Shown: piece by piece, positions 44,131-52,529 of the stretch | Layout: every line of letters begins with the position of its first letter | Numbering within the stretch: the stretch's first letter is position 1 | Assembly: GCF_002154225.1 (NCBI RefSeq) | Contig: NZ_MTSE01000016.1 | Span: forward strand, 51,719 to 115,718 | Source of the DNA: Hymenobacter crusticola | GTDB taxonomy: Bacteria; Bacteroidota; Bacteroidia; Cytophagales; Hymenobacteraceae | Length of the DNA stretch: 64,000 nucleotides | Reading direction: 5' to 3' | Notes under the pieces: model-generated | What the model saw: the letters and a program-made list of their open reading frames with translations, nothing else | What the model was told of the DNA's origin: nothing | Database searches by the model: none | Translations under genes and position numbers: made by a program

Positions 44131-44175
44131 TTCTTGCCTACTGCCTGGCCCGCGTTACTCCGCTTACCTAGGTTT

Positions 44176-45054
44176 TTAGTGCACGTCGAGCACCTCGTGC
44201 ACCAGTTGCCAAGCGTTTTTGGCCCCGCGCTGCCAGATGCGCAGAAAGGGACCTTTTTTGTCCTGCAGCTGTGCGTAGCCGTAGGTAAAACCTAGGTCGC
44301 CGGAGGCCGCTACCACCGCCTTAGCGTCGGAGAAAGTGGCGGGTTGCGTTTGGGCAGCGGCAAAAGTGGTGGCCGCGGCGCCCACGTAAGGCAAGCTGCC
44401 ACTTCGGTAGAGCCGCACGGTTGGGCTGGCGGGCAGCACCGCTTTGTAGGCCGCCTGCAACGATTGGGCAGCGGCCAAACGACCGAGGTTTTCTTCGGCC
44501 GCGAGCAGCTCTTGGCGGCGGGCGGCGGTGTCGGCAGGTGCTGCTTTTCGGACAGCGGGCGGCGTAAGCAAGCTAGCTTCGCTGGGCTGGCCGGGCGCTG
44601 GGTGCGTGATGCCCACATCGGCTACTACTTTCCACTCGCCGGTGCTGGTTTTGCGCCACACGCTGGTAAAGTGCCCAAAGCCCACTGGCACGTCGGTGGC
44701 GGTGTGCGGCCGCACTTCAAACGGGCCGGTGGTGTAGCCAAAGTCGCCGGAAGCGGCAAGGCGGGCGTAGTGGGGCTGCCAGGAAAGCACGCCGGGCTGC
44801 ACGGGCATCTGCTCGAACAGCGGCTTGCCCAACTGGTAGCGGCCCTTGACAATCACCAGCGCTTCGTCGGCCAGGAAGCGCGTGAAACCGGCTTTGATGC
44901 CGTGCGCGCTGGTGAACGCCGAAAACGCTCGTTCGGCCGACACTAGCGTTTGATAATCACTGGGGGTAGGCCCGGCACCTAGGCCAATTCGCCACCAGGG
45001 CGCACCTAGGTAGCAGGTAGTTGCAAGCAGCAACGTCGCGAAAAGCTTGTTCAT
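44176..45054 (-). CDS. Exported protein with two NTF2-like (SnoaL/DUF4440-type) domains
   Basis: 292 residues. N-terminal signal sequence (1-18). Domain one (about 33-150) has the cone-shaped NTF2-like pattern: SAERAFSAFTSAHGIKAGF, then a beta sheet ending in GFGHFTSVWRKTSTGEWKVVADVG. Domain two (about 178-292) repeats it: EENLGRLAAAQSLQAAYKAV, then GPFLRIWQRGAKNAWQLVHEV. Both carry GDFGYTTG/GDLGFTYG at equivalent sites, so it arose by internal duplication. Family members include ketosteroid isomerase-like enzymes and binding proteins; no activity can be assigned. Confidence 0.78.
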   Translation of the reverse strand: MNKLFATLLLATTCYLGAPWWRIGLGAGPTPSDYQTLVSAERAFSAFTSAHGIKAGFTRFLADEALVIVKGRYQLGKPLFEQMPVQPGVLSWQPHYARLAASGDFGYTTGPFEVRPHTATDVPVGFGHFTSVWRKTSTGEWKVVADVGITHPAPGQPSEASLLTPPAVRKAAPADTAARRQELLAAEENLGRLAAAQSLQAAYKAVLPASPTVRLYRSGSLPYVGAAATTFAAAQTQPATFSDAKAVVAASGDLGFTYGYAQLQDKKGPFLRIWQRGAKNAWQLVHEVLDVH

Positions 45055-45243
45055 AGAAGTAGAAGAAAGAAGGGCGTGTGGCCCGATGCAGCCTAGCTTG
45101 CGGCGCGGCCATCGGGCTTTGTGCCAGCAAGTTCTCCCCTCCCGCTGCCGCCGAAAAGCAGGAAATGACAGATTGAGGAAAGCACCGCTTCAACCCTCCT
45201 TTTTTGCGCTTTAACTGCTTGCGCTTCTACCAATTGCCCTGCT

Positions 45244-45305
45244 GAGCGCAGCGAGGAATCTGAGTAAACCGACCTTGCCTTCAACCCAGATTCCTCGCTC
45301 CGCTC
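45244..45305. repeat. Imperfect inverted repeat AGCGAGGAATCTG
   Basis: Arms 45244-45262 and 45287-45305, 19 bp with one mismatch, around a 24-base loop, followed by GGAATGACAACC. The CCGCTCGGAATGAC-type end recurs in many Bacteroidota intergenic regions (recalled). The rest of the gap 45055-45463 holds only the promoter at 45436. Confidence 0.7.
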
Positions 45306-45435
45306 GGAATGACAACCGTTGGGACGTCAGAAGCCGCCAAACACGGCGCACGGTTGAAGCGGCGTTTTCCTCAATTCAACCTAGCCATTACCCAAACCAA
45401 GCGGTCGGCACTTTCACTTGGCCTTCCCAAGAGAT

Positions 45436-45443
45436 TATATTTG
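45436..45443 (+). promoter_or_regulatory. -7 promoter element for the LytS-like kinase
   Basis: TATATTTG matches TAnnTTTG, 21 bases before the ATG. TTTC at 45412-45415 is at reasonable -33 spacing. Confidence 0.6.
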
Positions 45444-45463
45444 GTGAATAAGCCTCCCTGTGC

Positions 45464-46501
45464 ATGAAAGCTCAACGAGTAGAACAACTGGATGACCGAT
45501 GGCTTCGGGTGGGGGGCGTGGCGTTTTTCGTGGGGCTGTCCATTTACACATTCAAGGCCTACGAGCACCCGTTCAGCCTCGCTACCCTCAACCTACTGAT
45601 CGAGTCTGTGGTCAACTCTGCCGCTACCTGGGAGACAGACCGCTGGATTCTGAGGCGGTTTCAGCGCCGGTATCCGGCTTTGCATCAAGCCCGCAAACGC
45701 CTGCTGCTGGCCATTCCGCTGTGCTGGCTCTGCAACGTGCTCATCGACTGGGCGGTTATGTGGGTTGTGGACGTGACGGGGTTCCGACCACCTTACCCGT
45801 GGGCCGTGTACATGCAAACCATCACGAGCGGCCTGGTCATCGCCTTTCTGATTACCGGCATTCAAGAGGCCCTGTTTTATTTCTCGCGCTTGCTCCAGGC
45901 CGAGAAGGAGAAGGAGCAGCTTCAGAAGGAAAACTTACAGACTCAGCTTGATAGCCTCAAAAAGCAGGTTAACCCGCACTTCCTATTCAATAGCCTCAAC
46001 ACCCTCTCCTACCTCATCGGCGAGGATGCGGAGAGGGCCGAGGAGTTTTTGGATGAGATGTGCAAGGTGTACCGCTACCTGCTGCGCAACAACGAAAACG
46101 AGCTGACCAACCTAGCTACCGAACTGCAATTCATCCGCTCCTACTTTCACCTGCTCAAAACCCGCTACGGCGACAGCCTGCACCTCGACCTAGCCATTGA
46201 ACCTAGCTACGAGCAAAGCCTGCTGCCCTCGCTCACCTTGCAGCTGCTGGTGGAAAACGCCGTGAAACACAACGTTATCCACAAAGATTATCCACTGACG
46301 GTGCACATCAGCACCCAACCCAACGGGCTGCTGATGGTGCGCAACAACCTGCAAAAGAAGGTGCAGCACGTGGCCTCCAACCAGGTAGGGCTCAGCAACA
46401 TCGCCAGCAAGTTCAACCTGCTGAAGCAGCCCGAAATCCAGGTAACGCAGACGGATACCGAGTTCAGGGTCACCGTGCCGCTCATTCAACCCAAGCCGTA
46501 A
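45464..46501 (+). CDS. LytS/YehU-family sensor histidine kinase
   Basis: 345 residues. Four hydrophobic segments are seen: about 19-30, 41-58, 80-103 and 118-142. A coiled coil (143-168) leads into the His_kinase domain with H172 in VNPHFLFNSLNTLSYLIG. The HATPase_c part has LTLQLLVENAVKHNVI (about 255-270) and VGLSNIASKFNLL. Members of this class pair with LytTR regulators. The partner is the next gene, 40 bases downstream. The signal sensed is unknown. Confidence 0.92.
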   Translation: MKAQRVEQLDDRWLRVGGVAFFVGLSIYTFKAYEHPFSLATLNLLIESVVNSAATWETDRWILRRFQRRYPALHQARKRLLLAIPLCWLCNVLIDWAVMWVVDVTGFRPPYPWAVYMQTITSGLVIAFLITGIQEALFYFSRLLQAEKEKEQLQKENLQTQLDSLKKQVNPHFLFNSLNTLSYLIGEDAERAEEFLDEMCKVYRYLLRNNENELTNLATELQFIRSYFHLLKTRYGDSLHLDLAIEPSYEQSLLPSLTLQLLVENAVKHNVIHKDYPLTVHISTQPNGLLMVRNNLQKKVQHVASNQVGLSNIASKFNLLKQPEIQVTQTDTEFRVTVPLIQPKP

Positions 46502-46541
46502 GTTTTCCCCCTTTGCCCCAATTTTTTACGCGTCGAGTCCC

Positions 46542-47318
46542 ATGAAAATCCTGATCGTTGAAGACGAAGAAATGGCCGTGAAGAAGCTCACCAAAACACT
46601 CACGGCCGTAGAGCCCGACGCGGAAGTGGTGGGCGTGGCCGGCAGCATTCGCGAAACGGTGGCGTGGCTGAAAGCGCACCCGGCCCCCGATCTGATCCTG
46701 ATGGACATTGAGCTAGCCGACGGCCAAAGCTTCCAGATTTTTGAGGAAACGGAGGTCAAAAGCACCGTCGTGTTTACCACTTCCTACGACGAATACGCCA
46801 TTAAAGCCTTCAAGGTCAACAGCATTGACTACCTGCTGAAGCCCATTCAGAAGGAAGATTTGCGGGCGGCGCTGGATAAGTTTTCGCAGGTAAAAGCCTT
46901 GTATCAAGGCCCATCATCGGAACCTAGCTTGAACGTGAGCAGCCTGATCCGGGAGTTGCAGCAACTTCAGCCTAAAGAGTACCGCCAGCGCTTTTTGGTG
47001 CACTATGCCCAGAAGTTGATTTCGGTGGAGACGCAGCAGATTGCCTACTTCTACAGCGACGAGCGCCTGAACTTGTTCAAAACTTTCGATGGCAAAAAGA
47101 TGGCCGTCGACTATTCGCTCGATGAGTTGGAAGCCATGCTCGACCCGGCTAGGTTCTTCCGCATCGGCCGCTCGTTTTTGGTTTCCATCGGCAGCGTGGA
47201 GCAGATCGAAACGTACTTCGGCAACCGCCTAGCCTTGCACCTGAAGCCCGCCATCGACAAAGAAGTAGTGGTGAGCCGGGAGAAGCTGACGCCGTTTAAA
47301 ACGTGGATGGGCAAGTAG
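46542..47318 (+). CDS. LytTR-family response regulator
   Basis: 258 residues. Receiver 1-120 with acidic pocket E7-D8-E9, phosphoacceptor D55 (LILMDIELADG), T/S switch TTSYDEYA and K about 105 (YLLKPIQ). The LytTR DNA-binding domain is about 150-255 (FLVHYAQKLISVETQQIAYFYSDE, then FFRIGRSFLVSIGSVEQI, RLALHLKP). Co-transcribed with the kinase. Targets are not visible here, but LytTR sites are usually direct repeats. Confidence 0.93.
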   Translation: MKILIVEDEEMAVKKLTKTLTAVEPDAEVVGVAGSIRETVAWLKAHPAPDLILMDIELADGQSFQIFEETEVKSTVVFTTSYDEYAIKAFKVNSIDYLLKPIQKEDLRAALDKFSQVKALYQGPSSEPSLNVSSLIRELQQLQPKEYRQRFLVHYAQKLISVETQQIAYFYSDERLNLFKTFDGKKMAVDYSLDELEAMLDPARFFRIGRSFLVSIGSVEQIETYFGNRLALHLKPAIDKEVVVSREKLTPFKTWMGK

Positions 47319-47370
47319 TTGCTGGCCAGTCCGACGCTTACACATTAAAATAGCCAGTTGCAAACGACAA

Positions 47371-47399
47371 CCGGTCCGACGCCTTGGGCGTCGGACCGG
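47371..47399. repeat. CCGGTCCGACGCC palindrome (interspersed repeat family, copy A)
   Basis: A perfect 13-bp stem (47371-47383 with 47387-47399, CCGGTCCGACGCC arms) and TTG loop, preceded by a degenerate partner (47328-47360, CAGTCCGACGCTTACACA). The same palindrome and left-partner sequence occur at 59001-59127 and 60824-60942. Confidence 0.8.
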
Positions 47400-47482
47400 C
47401 AGACGGCCTTGTTCTGGGTGCAAGTTTTTACGCTCACCCAGCTTCCTTCTTATTCTATTACAGTGCATTAGCATTCTTTAGC

Positions 47483-47504
47483 AAAGTCCGCTTGCGCGGA
47501 CTTT
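47483..47504 (+). terminator. Terminator
   Basis: A 9-bp stem (47483-47491 with 47496-47504, AAAGTCCGC arms) followed by TTTGTT, ending the LytS/LytTR operon. Confidence 0.82.
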
Positions 47505-47613
47505 TTTGTTGGGGTTTGCCGCGCTGTTTTCCTCAATAGCCAGAATTCCACAGTTCAAACAGCGCATTCCTCAATTCAGACAAGAAGTCGTTTCCGGGCG
47601 CGAAGGCGCGCAA

Positions 47614-47621
47614 TAGTTTTA
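47614..47621 (+). promoter_or_regulatory. -7-like promoter element for the outer-membrane barrel gene
   Basis: TAGTTTTA, one base off TAnnTTTG, with TTTC (47591-47594) at -33 spacing, 111 bases before the start codon. Confidence 0.4.
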
Positions 47622-47731
47622 CAACAATCAGACGCACAGCGGGCAACAGCGGGCTAGGTTCCTAGCGGAACGCCGCATCCGCCAGCCTGACTGCTGCCTT
47701 CCACCGGTTCTGGTCTCCACTTCTTTCTGCT

Positions 47732-50203
47732 ATGAAAACTCTGCTCCTTCCGCGCTTTTCCGTACCGGCTGGCTTGCCATTAGCGCTGGTGCTAGGCACC
47801 GTAGCTAGCACGGGCGCGCAGGCCCAACGCTTGGCCACAATTACGGGTACCGTGCGTACCGCGGCGGGTGCCCCGCTCGAATTTGCCACCATCACGCTGC
47901 ACCGCGCTGCCGACTCGTCGGTGATCAAAACCGAGTTCAGCGACGCACAAGGCAATTTTCGGGTGGAAGCGGGTGACGGGCGCTACTTGGTTTCGGCTTC
48001 GCAGGTAGGATTTGCGCGGCGGTGGAGCCAAGCCTTTGAGGCGCAAACAACCACGCAACTGCCCGCCCTAGCCCTGCCCGCCAGCGCTGCTACCACGCTG
48101 AAAGAAGTAACCGTAGTCGGGCAAAAGCCACTCTACGAACAGCTAGCCGACCGCACCATCGTGAACGTGGAAGGCTCGACGCTGGCCGCTGGTAACAGCT
48201 CCTTGGATGTGCTCACCCGCTCGCCCGGCGTGACCGTAGACGGCAACGACAACCTAGCCTTGCGCGGCAAACAGGGTTTGTTGGTGCTCATCGACGGCAA
48301 GCGCCAGCCCATGACCGGCACCGAGCTAGCCGACTACCTGCGCGCCCTGCCCGCCGACCAGCTCAAGAACATTGAGCTCATTACGAACCCGCCCGCCAAA
48401 TACGACGCCCAGGGCAGCGCCGGCATCATCGCCATCAACACCAAAAAAGACCAGCGCCAAGGCACCAACGGCAATGTGAGCCTGAGCTACGGCCGGGGCG
48501 AGTACGGCAAGTTTACCTCGGGCCTGACGCTGAACCACCGGCACAACCAACTGAACCTGTTTGGCAACTACGCCTACGCCGAGCGCAACGGCTTCGACAA
48601 GCTCGACATTAGCCGACGCTTTTACAAGGTGCAGGACGGCGTACGGACGGAGTCGGACCGCATTGCGCAGCGGAGCGTGCAGCTGGTGAGCAGTCAAAGC
48701 CACACCTGGAAAGCGGGCGCCGACTACAGCCTAGGCCAGCGCACGGCGCTGGGGGCGGTGGTCAGCGGGTTGTCGGACCGGGGGCCGGAGCGGGAAAGCA
48801 ACACGTTCGTCACGTTTTTTGATGTGGCCAATCAGCCCGTTGACATTTACCACACCGTGTCGCGCCGGAGCTATTCGCTGCCGAACACGGCTGCGAACGT
48901 CAACTTCAAGCACACCTTCCCGAACGACTCCAGCGGCAACCGCGAGCTGACCGCCGATGTGGATTATGCCCGCTATGATACGCGTCGACCCCAGGCGCTG
49001 ACGACTGACTTCGAGCTATCGGGGCGCCCCACGGTGCTGGTGACCGGCAACCAGCGCGGGGAGCTGACCATTCAATCGGCCAAGGCCGACTACACGCACC
49101 CGCTCTCGAAAACGGCGCGCCTGGAAGCCGGCGTGAAAGCCAGCCGCGTGCGCTCTGATAATGATGTGCGCTTTGAGAACACCGTGAACGGCGAAACCAC
49201 CGTGGACCTAGGTCGCACCAACCGCTTCCAGTACGACGAGGACATCACGGCGGCGTACGTGAGCTTCAACCAAACCTTAGCCAAATTGAGCATTCAGGCC
49301 GGCTTACGGGGCGAAGAAACCAAGACCCGCGGCCGCCAGCTGATGAGCGACGGCGGCGACGCGAGCTTCCGCCGCAGCTACGTGCAGCTGTTTCCGAACC
49401 TAGGTTTGAAGCAAACCCTCAACGACAAGCACGAAGTGGCCGTGTCAGTGAGTCGCCGCATCGACCGGCCCTCGTACAGCCAGCTCAACCCGTTCCGCGT
49501 CATCATCGACCCAACCACTTCCGGCGCTGGCAACCCCAACCTGCGCCCCCAAACTAGCTACAACCTGGAGCTGACGCACACTTACAAGCAGAAAATCAGT
49601 GTGGGGCTGAGCTACAGCAGCACCAATCGGCCCATCGTGAATACGGTGCAGCCCGAAACCGATAGCACGGTGGTGGCCCGGCCCGCCAACCTAGGTCGGC
49701 AGCGCTACGTGGGCCTCACCCTCACCACGCCCCTGCAACCCGCCACGTGGTGGACCATGCACAACACCGGCGTGTTCTACCGTAACCAGTTTGTGGGCAC
49801 GCTGGCCGGCACCGCCCTCAACGCCAGCCGGGCCACCTTCAACCTCACCAGCACCAACACCCTCACGCTGGGCAAAACGTGGAGCGCCGAAATCATGGCC
49901 CGCTACCAAGCCAAAAGCCAGTACGGCTTCTTCCTCATTCAGCCCTACGGCCAGCTGAACCTAGGTATTCAGAAGAGTCTGTGGGACCGAAAAGGCAGCC
50001 TCAAGCTGAACCTCGGCGACGTGCTCTACACGCGCAAAGTGCGGGCCGCCTCCGTGTATGATAACTACGCCGAAACCATCTACCAGCGCCAGGACACGCG
50101 GGTGGCGACCCTCTCCTTCTCCTACCGCTTCGGCAACGACAAGGTAGCGCCCACGCGCAAGCGCCAAGACGGCGCCGAGGACGAGAAGCGCCGGGCCGGC
50201 TAG
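47732..50203 (+). CDS. Outer-membrane beta-barrel protein with carboxypeptidase-like regulatory domain (OMP_b-brl_3 / TonB-receptor-like)
   Basis: 823 residues. Signal peptide 1-30 (VASTGAQAQ). Residues 33-110 are a CarboxypepD_reg-like beta sandwich (ATITGTVRTAAGAPLEFATI). 118-225 is a plug-like domain (EVTVVGQKPLYEQLADRTIV, then LDVLTRSPGVTVDGNDNLAL, NPPAKYDAQGSAGIIAI). About 235-800 is a 20-plus-strand barrel with girdle aromatics. The C-terminus (KRQDGAEDEKRRAG) is a charged extension. No SusD partner follows, so it is more like the OMP_b-brl_3 family than a SusC. It probably imports or exports an unknown ligand. Confidence 0.88.
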   Translation: MKTLLLPRFSVPAGLPLALVLGTVASTGAQAQRLATITGTVRTAAGAPLEFATITLHRAADSSVIKTEFSDAQGNFRVEAGDGRYLVSASQVGFARRWSQAFEAQTTTQLPALALPASAATTLKEVTVVGQKPLYEQLADRTIVNVEGSTLAAGNSSLDVLTRSPGVTVDGNDNLALRGKQGLLVLIDGKRQPMTGTELADYLRALPADQLKNIELITNPPAKYDAQGSAGIIAINTKKDQRQGTNGNVSLSYGRGEYGKFTSGLTLNHRHNQLNLFGNYAYAERNGFDKLDISRRFYKVQDGVRTESDRIAQRSVQLVSSQSHTWKAGADYSLGQRTALGAVVSGLSDRGPERESNTFVTFFDVANQPVDIYHTVSRRSYSLPNTAANVNFKHTFPNDSSGNRELTADVDYARYDTRRPQALTTDFELSGRPTVLVTGNQRGELTIQSAKADYTHPLSKTARLEAGVKASRVRSDNDVRFENTVNGETTVDLGRTNRFQYDEDITAAYVSFNQTLAKLSIQAGLRGEETKTRGRQLMSDGGDASFRRSYVQLFPNLGLKQTLNDKHEVAVSVSRRIDRPSYSQLNPFRVIIDPTTSGAGNPNLRPQTSYNLELTHTYKQKISVGLSYSSTNRPIVNTVQPETDSTVVARPANLGRQRYVGLTLTTPLQPATWWTMHNTGVFYRNQFVGTLAGTALNASRATFNLTSTNTLTLGKTWSAEIMARYQAKSQYGFFLIQPYGQLNLGIQKSLWDRKGSLKLNLGDVLYTRKVRAASVYDNYAETIYQRQDTRVATLSFSYRFGNDKVAPTRKRQDGAEDEKRRAG

Positions 50204-50382
50204 CCAGCCTGCGCCCCCGCGCGCCGTCTGTTTGAGGGCTCCCTCACATCAATATGCGATTGTGGACCCTGATTACACACCGGTACTTTGCAGGCATCTG
50301 ACAGGCCTGCGTCATTGCCACTCAACCCGTTAGCATGCGCCCGATCCCCGAAGCATTTTCCGACCCCTAGCTCCTTTCCGCC

Positions 50383-50718
50383 ATGAAAACATTCGCCACT
50401 TCCGTTCTCAGTCTTCTCCTGCTGGCGCTGTGCGTTTCCACGCAGGCCACGGCCCAAGCCCAACCCCCAACGGCCACGCTGCCCGGTTACTGGAACGTGG
50501 AAGCCAACCGCTGCACCCAGAAATACGCCATCGTGCGCTTCTACAACGGCCAGCACGAGCTGGTGCACGAAACACGCCTCGCGAATCAGCACCTCGTTTT
50601 GAACCGCCGGCGCATGGGCAGCCGCACCGTGCAGCAGCTCAACGTTGCCCTGCAAGAAGTGCTGCGCAAAGCCCAAGCAAACATCAACACCGCCGTGGTG
50701 CCGAGCCAGCCGCACTGA
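50383..50718 (+). CDS. Small exported protein of unknown function
   Basis: 111 residues with signal peptide 1-26 (SVLSLLLLALCVSTQATAQA). The mature domain of about 85 residues has the pattern TLPGYWNVEANRCTQKYAIVRFYNGQ and is basic and rich in Asn/Gln/Arg. I do not recognise it. It lies 179 bases after the barrel gene and 90 before the PDZ-hydrolase gene. Confidence 0.6.
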   Translation: MKTFATSVLSLLLLALCVSTQATAQAQPPTATLPGYWNVEANRCTQKYAIVRFYNGQHELVHETRLANQHLVLNRRRMGSRTVQQLNVALQEVLRKAQANINTAVVPSQPH

Positions 50719-50808
50719 TAAAATCAACCAGCCTTGGGTAAGAGTCTTTAGCGCTCGACCACCATCGTGTAAGGGGCTCTTCGCCTACCCTAGCTCTACT
50801 TCTGCCTC

Positions 50809-52146
50809 ATGAAACTCTTTGCTGCCTTTCTGCTTCTATTTTCGCTTGCTATGCGGCCGGCTAGCGCCCAAGAGTTGCCGCGGCGCCCCTACGTGGGCAT
50901 TGGGCTGCAGGGCATCAACGACAGTCTGCAACGGCGCTACAAGCTGCCCAACAAGAACGGCATCTTCGTCCGCGACGTGCGGGCGCAATCGTCGGCCCAG
51001 GCCGCGGGCCTGAAGCCCCACGACATCATCGTGCAGGTAGATGCCCGAGAGCTAGGTCCGGAAGTTGGGCCGTTTGTCAGCTTGCTCAAGCAGTACCGCA
51101 CCGGCGACAAAAGCACGTTTACGGTGCTGCGCGACGGCAAAAAGATTCGCAAGCAAGTGGTGTTTACGGCGTTTCCGCAGGAGAAAAGCCCGCTGTACGA
51201 CGCCCAGTATTCGTCGGTGCAGGTGGGCGGCAACCAGCTCCGCACCATCATCACCAAACCGAAAGGCACGAAGCAGCAAAAGTTTCCGATGGTGCTGTTC
51301 ATCCAAGGCGTGGGCTGCTTTTCGGTGGATAACCCGCTCACGCCCACCGAAACCACCAACCGCATCATCGACTCGCTGTCGCGCCACGGCTACGCTACCA
51401 TGCGCGTCGATAAAACCGGCATGGGCGACAGCAAAGGCATTCCGTGTCTGGAATCGGACTTCCAGACGGAGGCCAACGGCTACAAAGCAGGCTTGGTGGC
51501 CATTCGGAAGCTCGCTTTCGTCGATCAGCAAAACATCTTCATCACTGGCTTCAGCATTGGCGGCATCATGGCGCCCTTGGTGGCTGAAGGGCAGCCGGTG
51601 AAAGGCGTGGTGGTGTACGGCACGGCCAGCCGCAATTTCATCGAGTACGCCTTGCAGAACAAGCGCAACCAAGCCCAGCTCCAGCAGCTGCCCTACGACT
51701 CCATCACGAACCTGATGAAGACTTACGCGGCGGCCTTGCACCTGCTGCTCACCGAGAAACAGACGCCCGCCCAAGTGCTGGCCAAGTACCCCAGCGCCAA
51801 GCCGTTGATTTCCTTCCCGCAGCACTACACCTACATGCAGCAGTGGCAGGAAGTGAACCTCGCTGCCGCCTGGAAAAAGCTCAACACGCACGTGCTGGCC
51901 CTACGCGGCGAAGCCGATTACATTTCCTACAACGAAGACCATCAGCTACTTGTCGACATCGTGAACCGTGAGCACCCCGGCCAAGCCACGTTTCAAACCC
52001 TGCCAAACGTTGACCACGGCTTCGCGAAAGTCAAGACCCAGCAGGAAAGCATGCGCCTTGCCGATGCCGCCAACCCCGAGCGCAATTTTGATTTCATGAA
52101 CGTGATTCTGCGCTGGCTGGATAGCCAACGCCAAGTGCAAGGCTAA
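50809..52146 (+). CDS. Exported PDZ-alpha/beta hydrolase
   Basis: 445 residues. Signal peptide 1-20. Residues about 25-120 form a PDZ domain (RRPYVGIGLQGIN, then GIFVRDVRAQSSAQAAGLKP, HDIIVQVDARELG), binding C-terminal peptides or steering substrate. Residues about 145-445 are an alpha/beta hydrolase: oxyanion region LFIQGVGCFS, nucleophile Ser in GFSIGG (about 246-251), Asp in LRGEADYIS, His in NVDHGF. No lid domain is evident. The PDZ fusion is found in some periplasmic Bacteroidota hydrolases; the substrate is unknown. Confidence 0.86.
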   Translation: MKLFAAFLLLFSLAMRPASAQELPRRPYVGIGLQGINDSLQRRYKLPNKNGIFVRDVRAQSSAQAAGLKPHDIIVQVDARELGPEVGPFVSLLKQYRTGDKSTFTVLRDGKKIRKQVVFTAFPQEKSPLYDAQYSSVQVGGNQLRTIITKPKGTKQQKFPMVLFIQGVGCFSVDNPLTPTETTNRIIDSLSRHGYATMRVDKTGMGDSKGIPCLESDFQTEANGYKAGLVAIRKLAFVDQQNIFITGFSIGGIMAPLVAEGQPVKGVVVYGTASRNFIEYALQNKRNQAQLQQLPYDSITNLMKTYAAALHLLLTEKQTPAQVLAKYPSAKPLISFPQHYTYMQQWQEVNLAAAWKKLNTHVLALRGEADYISYNEDHQLLVDIVNREHPGQATFQTLPNVDHGFAKVKTQQESMRLADAANPERNFDFMNVILRWLDSQRQVQG

Positions 52147-52301
52147 GCCCCGCACCAAAAGCTAGCCCACCAATCCCCTGATTTTCAACCACAAGCTAGG
52201 TCCGCTTTCGGACCGAAGGGCGAAGCTAGGTCTGTCGCGCTCCTTCGGCTTGCTCAAAACGCCCGCTCTACCTCTCCACTCTTCCTCTTCTTTTTGTCTT
52301 G

Positions 52302-52456
52302 GCTCGGCCGGATTTGTAATCCGGCTGTCGAGAGCTGGGGATTTGTAATCCCCGCCCGCAACGCGGGCAGCTACGTCAGAACAACCCCAAATGGCGCAGC
52401 TCCGGCAGATTACAAATCCGCAACTCCGAACAGCCGGATTATAAATCCGGCCGAGC
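52302..52456. repeat. GGATTTGTAATCC palindromic element with 27-bp arms
   Basis: Arms 52302-52328 and 52430-52456 pair over 27 bp with one mismatch. Each arm holds the 13-base palindrome GGATTTGTAATCC (or GGATTATAAATCC). Two further copies lie inside (GGGGATTTGTAATCCCC, 52337-52353, and GCAGATTACAAATCC, 52405-52419). It fills most of the gene-free gap 52147-52529. It resembles the 30-bp hairpin at 13016-13087 in design but differs in the middle bases. Confidence 0.8.
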
Positions 52457-52529
52457 AAACAGCCATACAAGACCGCCTCCAGGCAGCCAGCTTGAATTCC
52501 TTACCTCCACTCTTCCTCCTCTTTTTGCT

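Noticed and set aside
46270..46295. DnaA-box-like GTTATCCACAAAG
   Set aside because: It lies inside the conserved coding sequence of the LytS kinase and is isolated.
51052..51891. 279-codon open frame antisense to the PDZ-hydrolase
   Set aside because: The opposite strand has a complete hydrolase with triad; the antisense frame resembles no protein.
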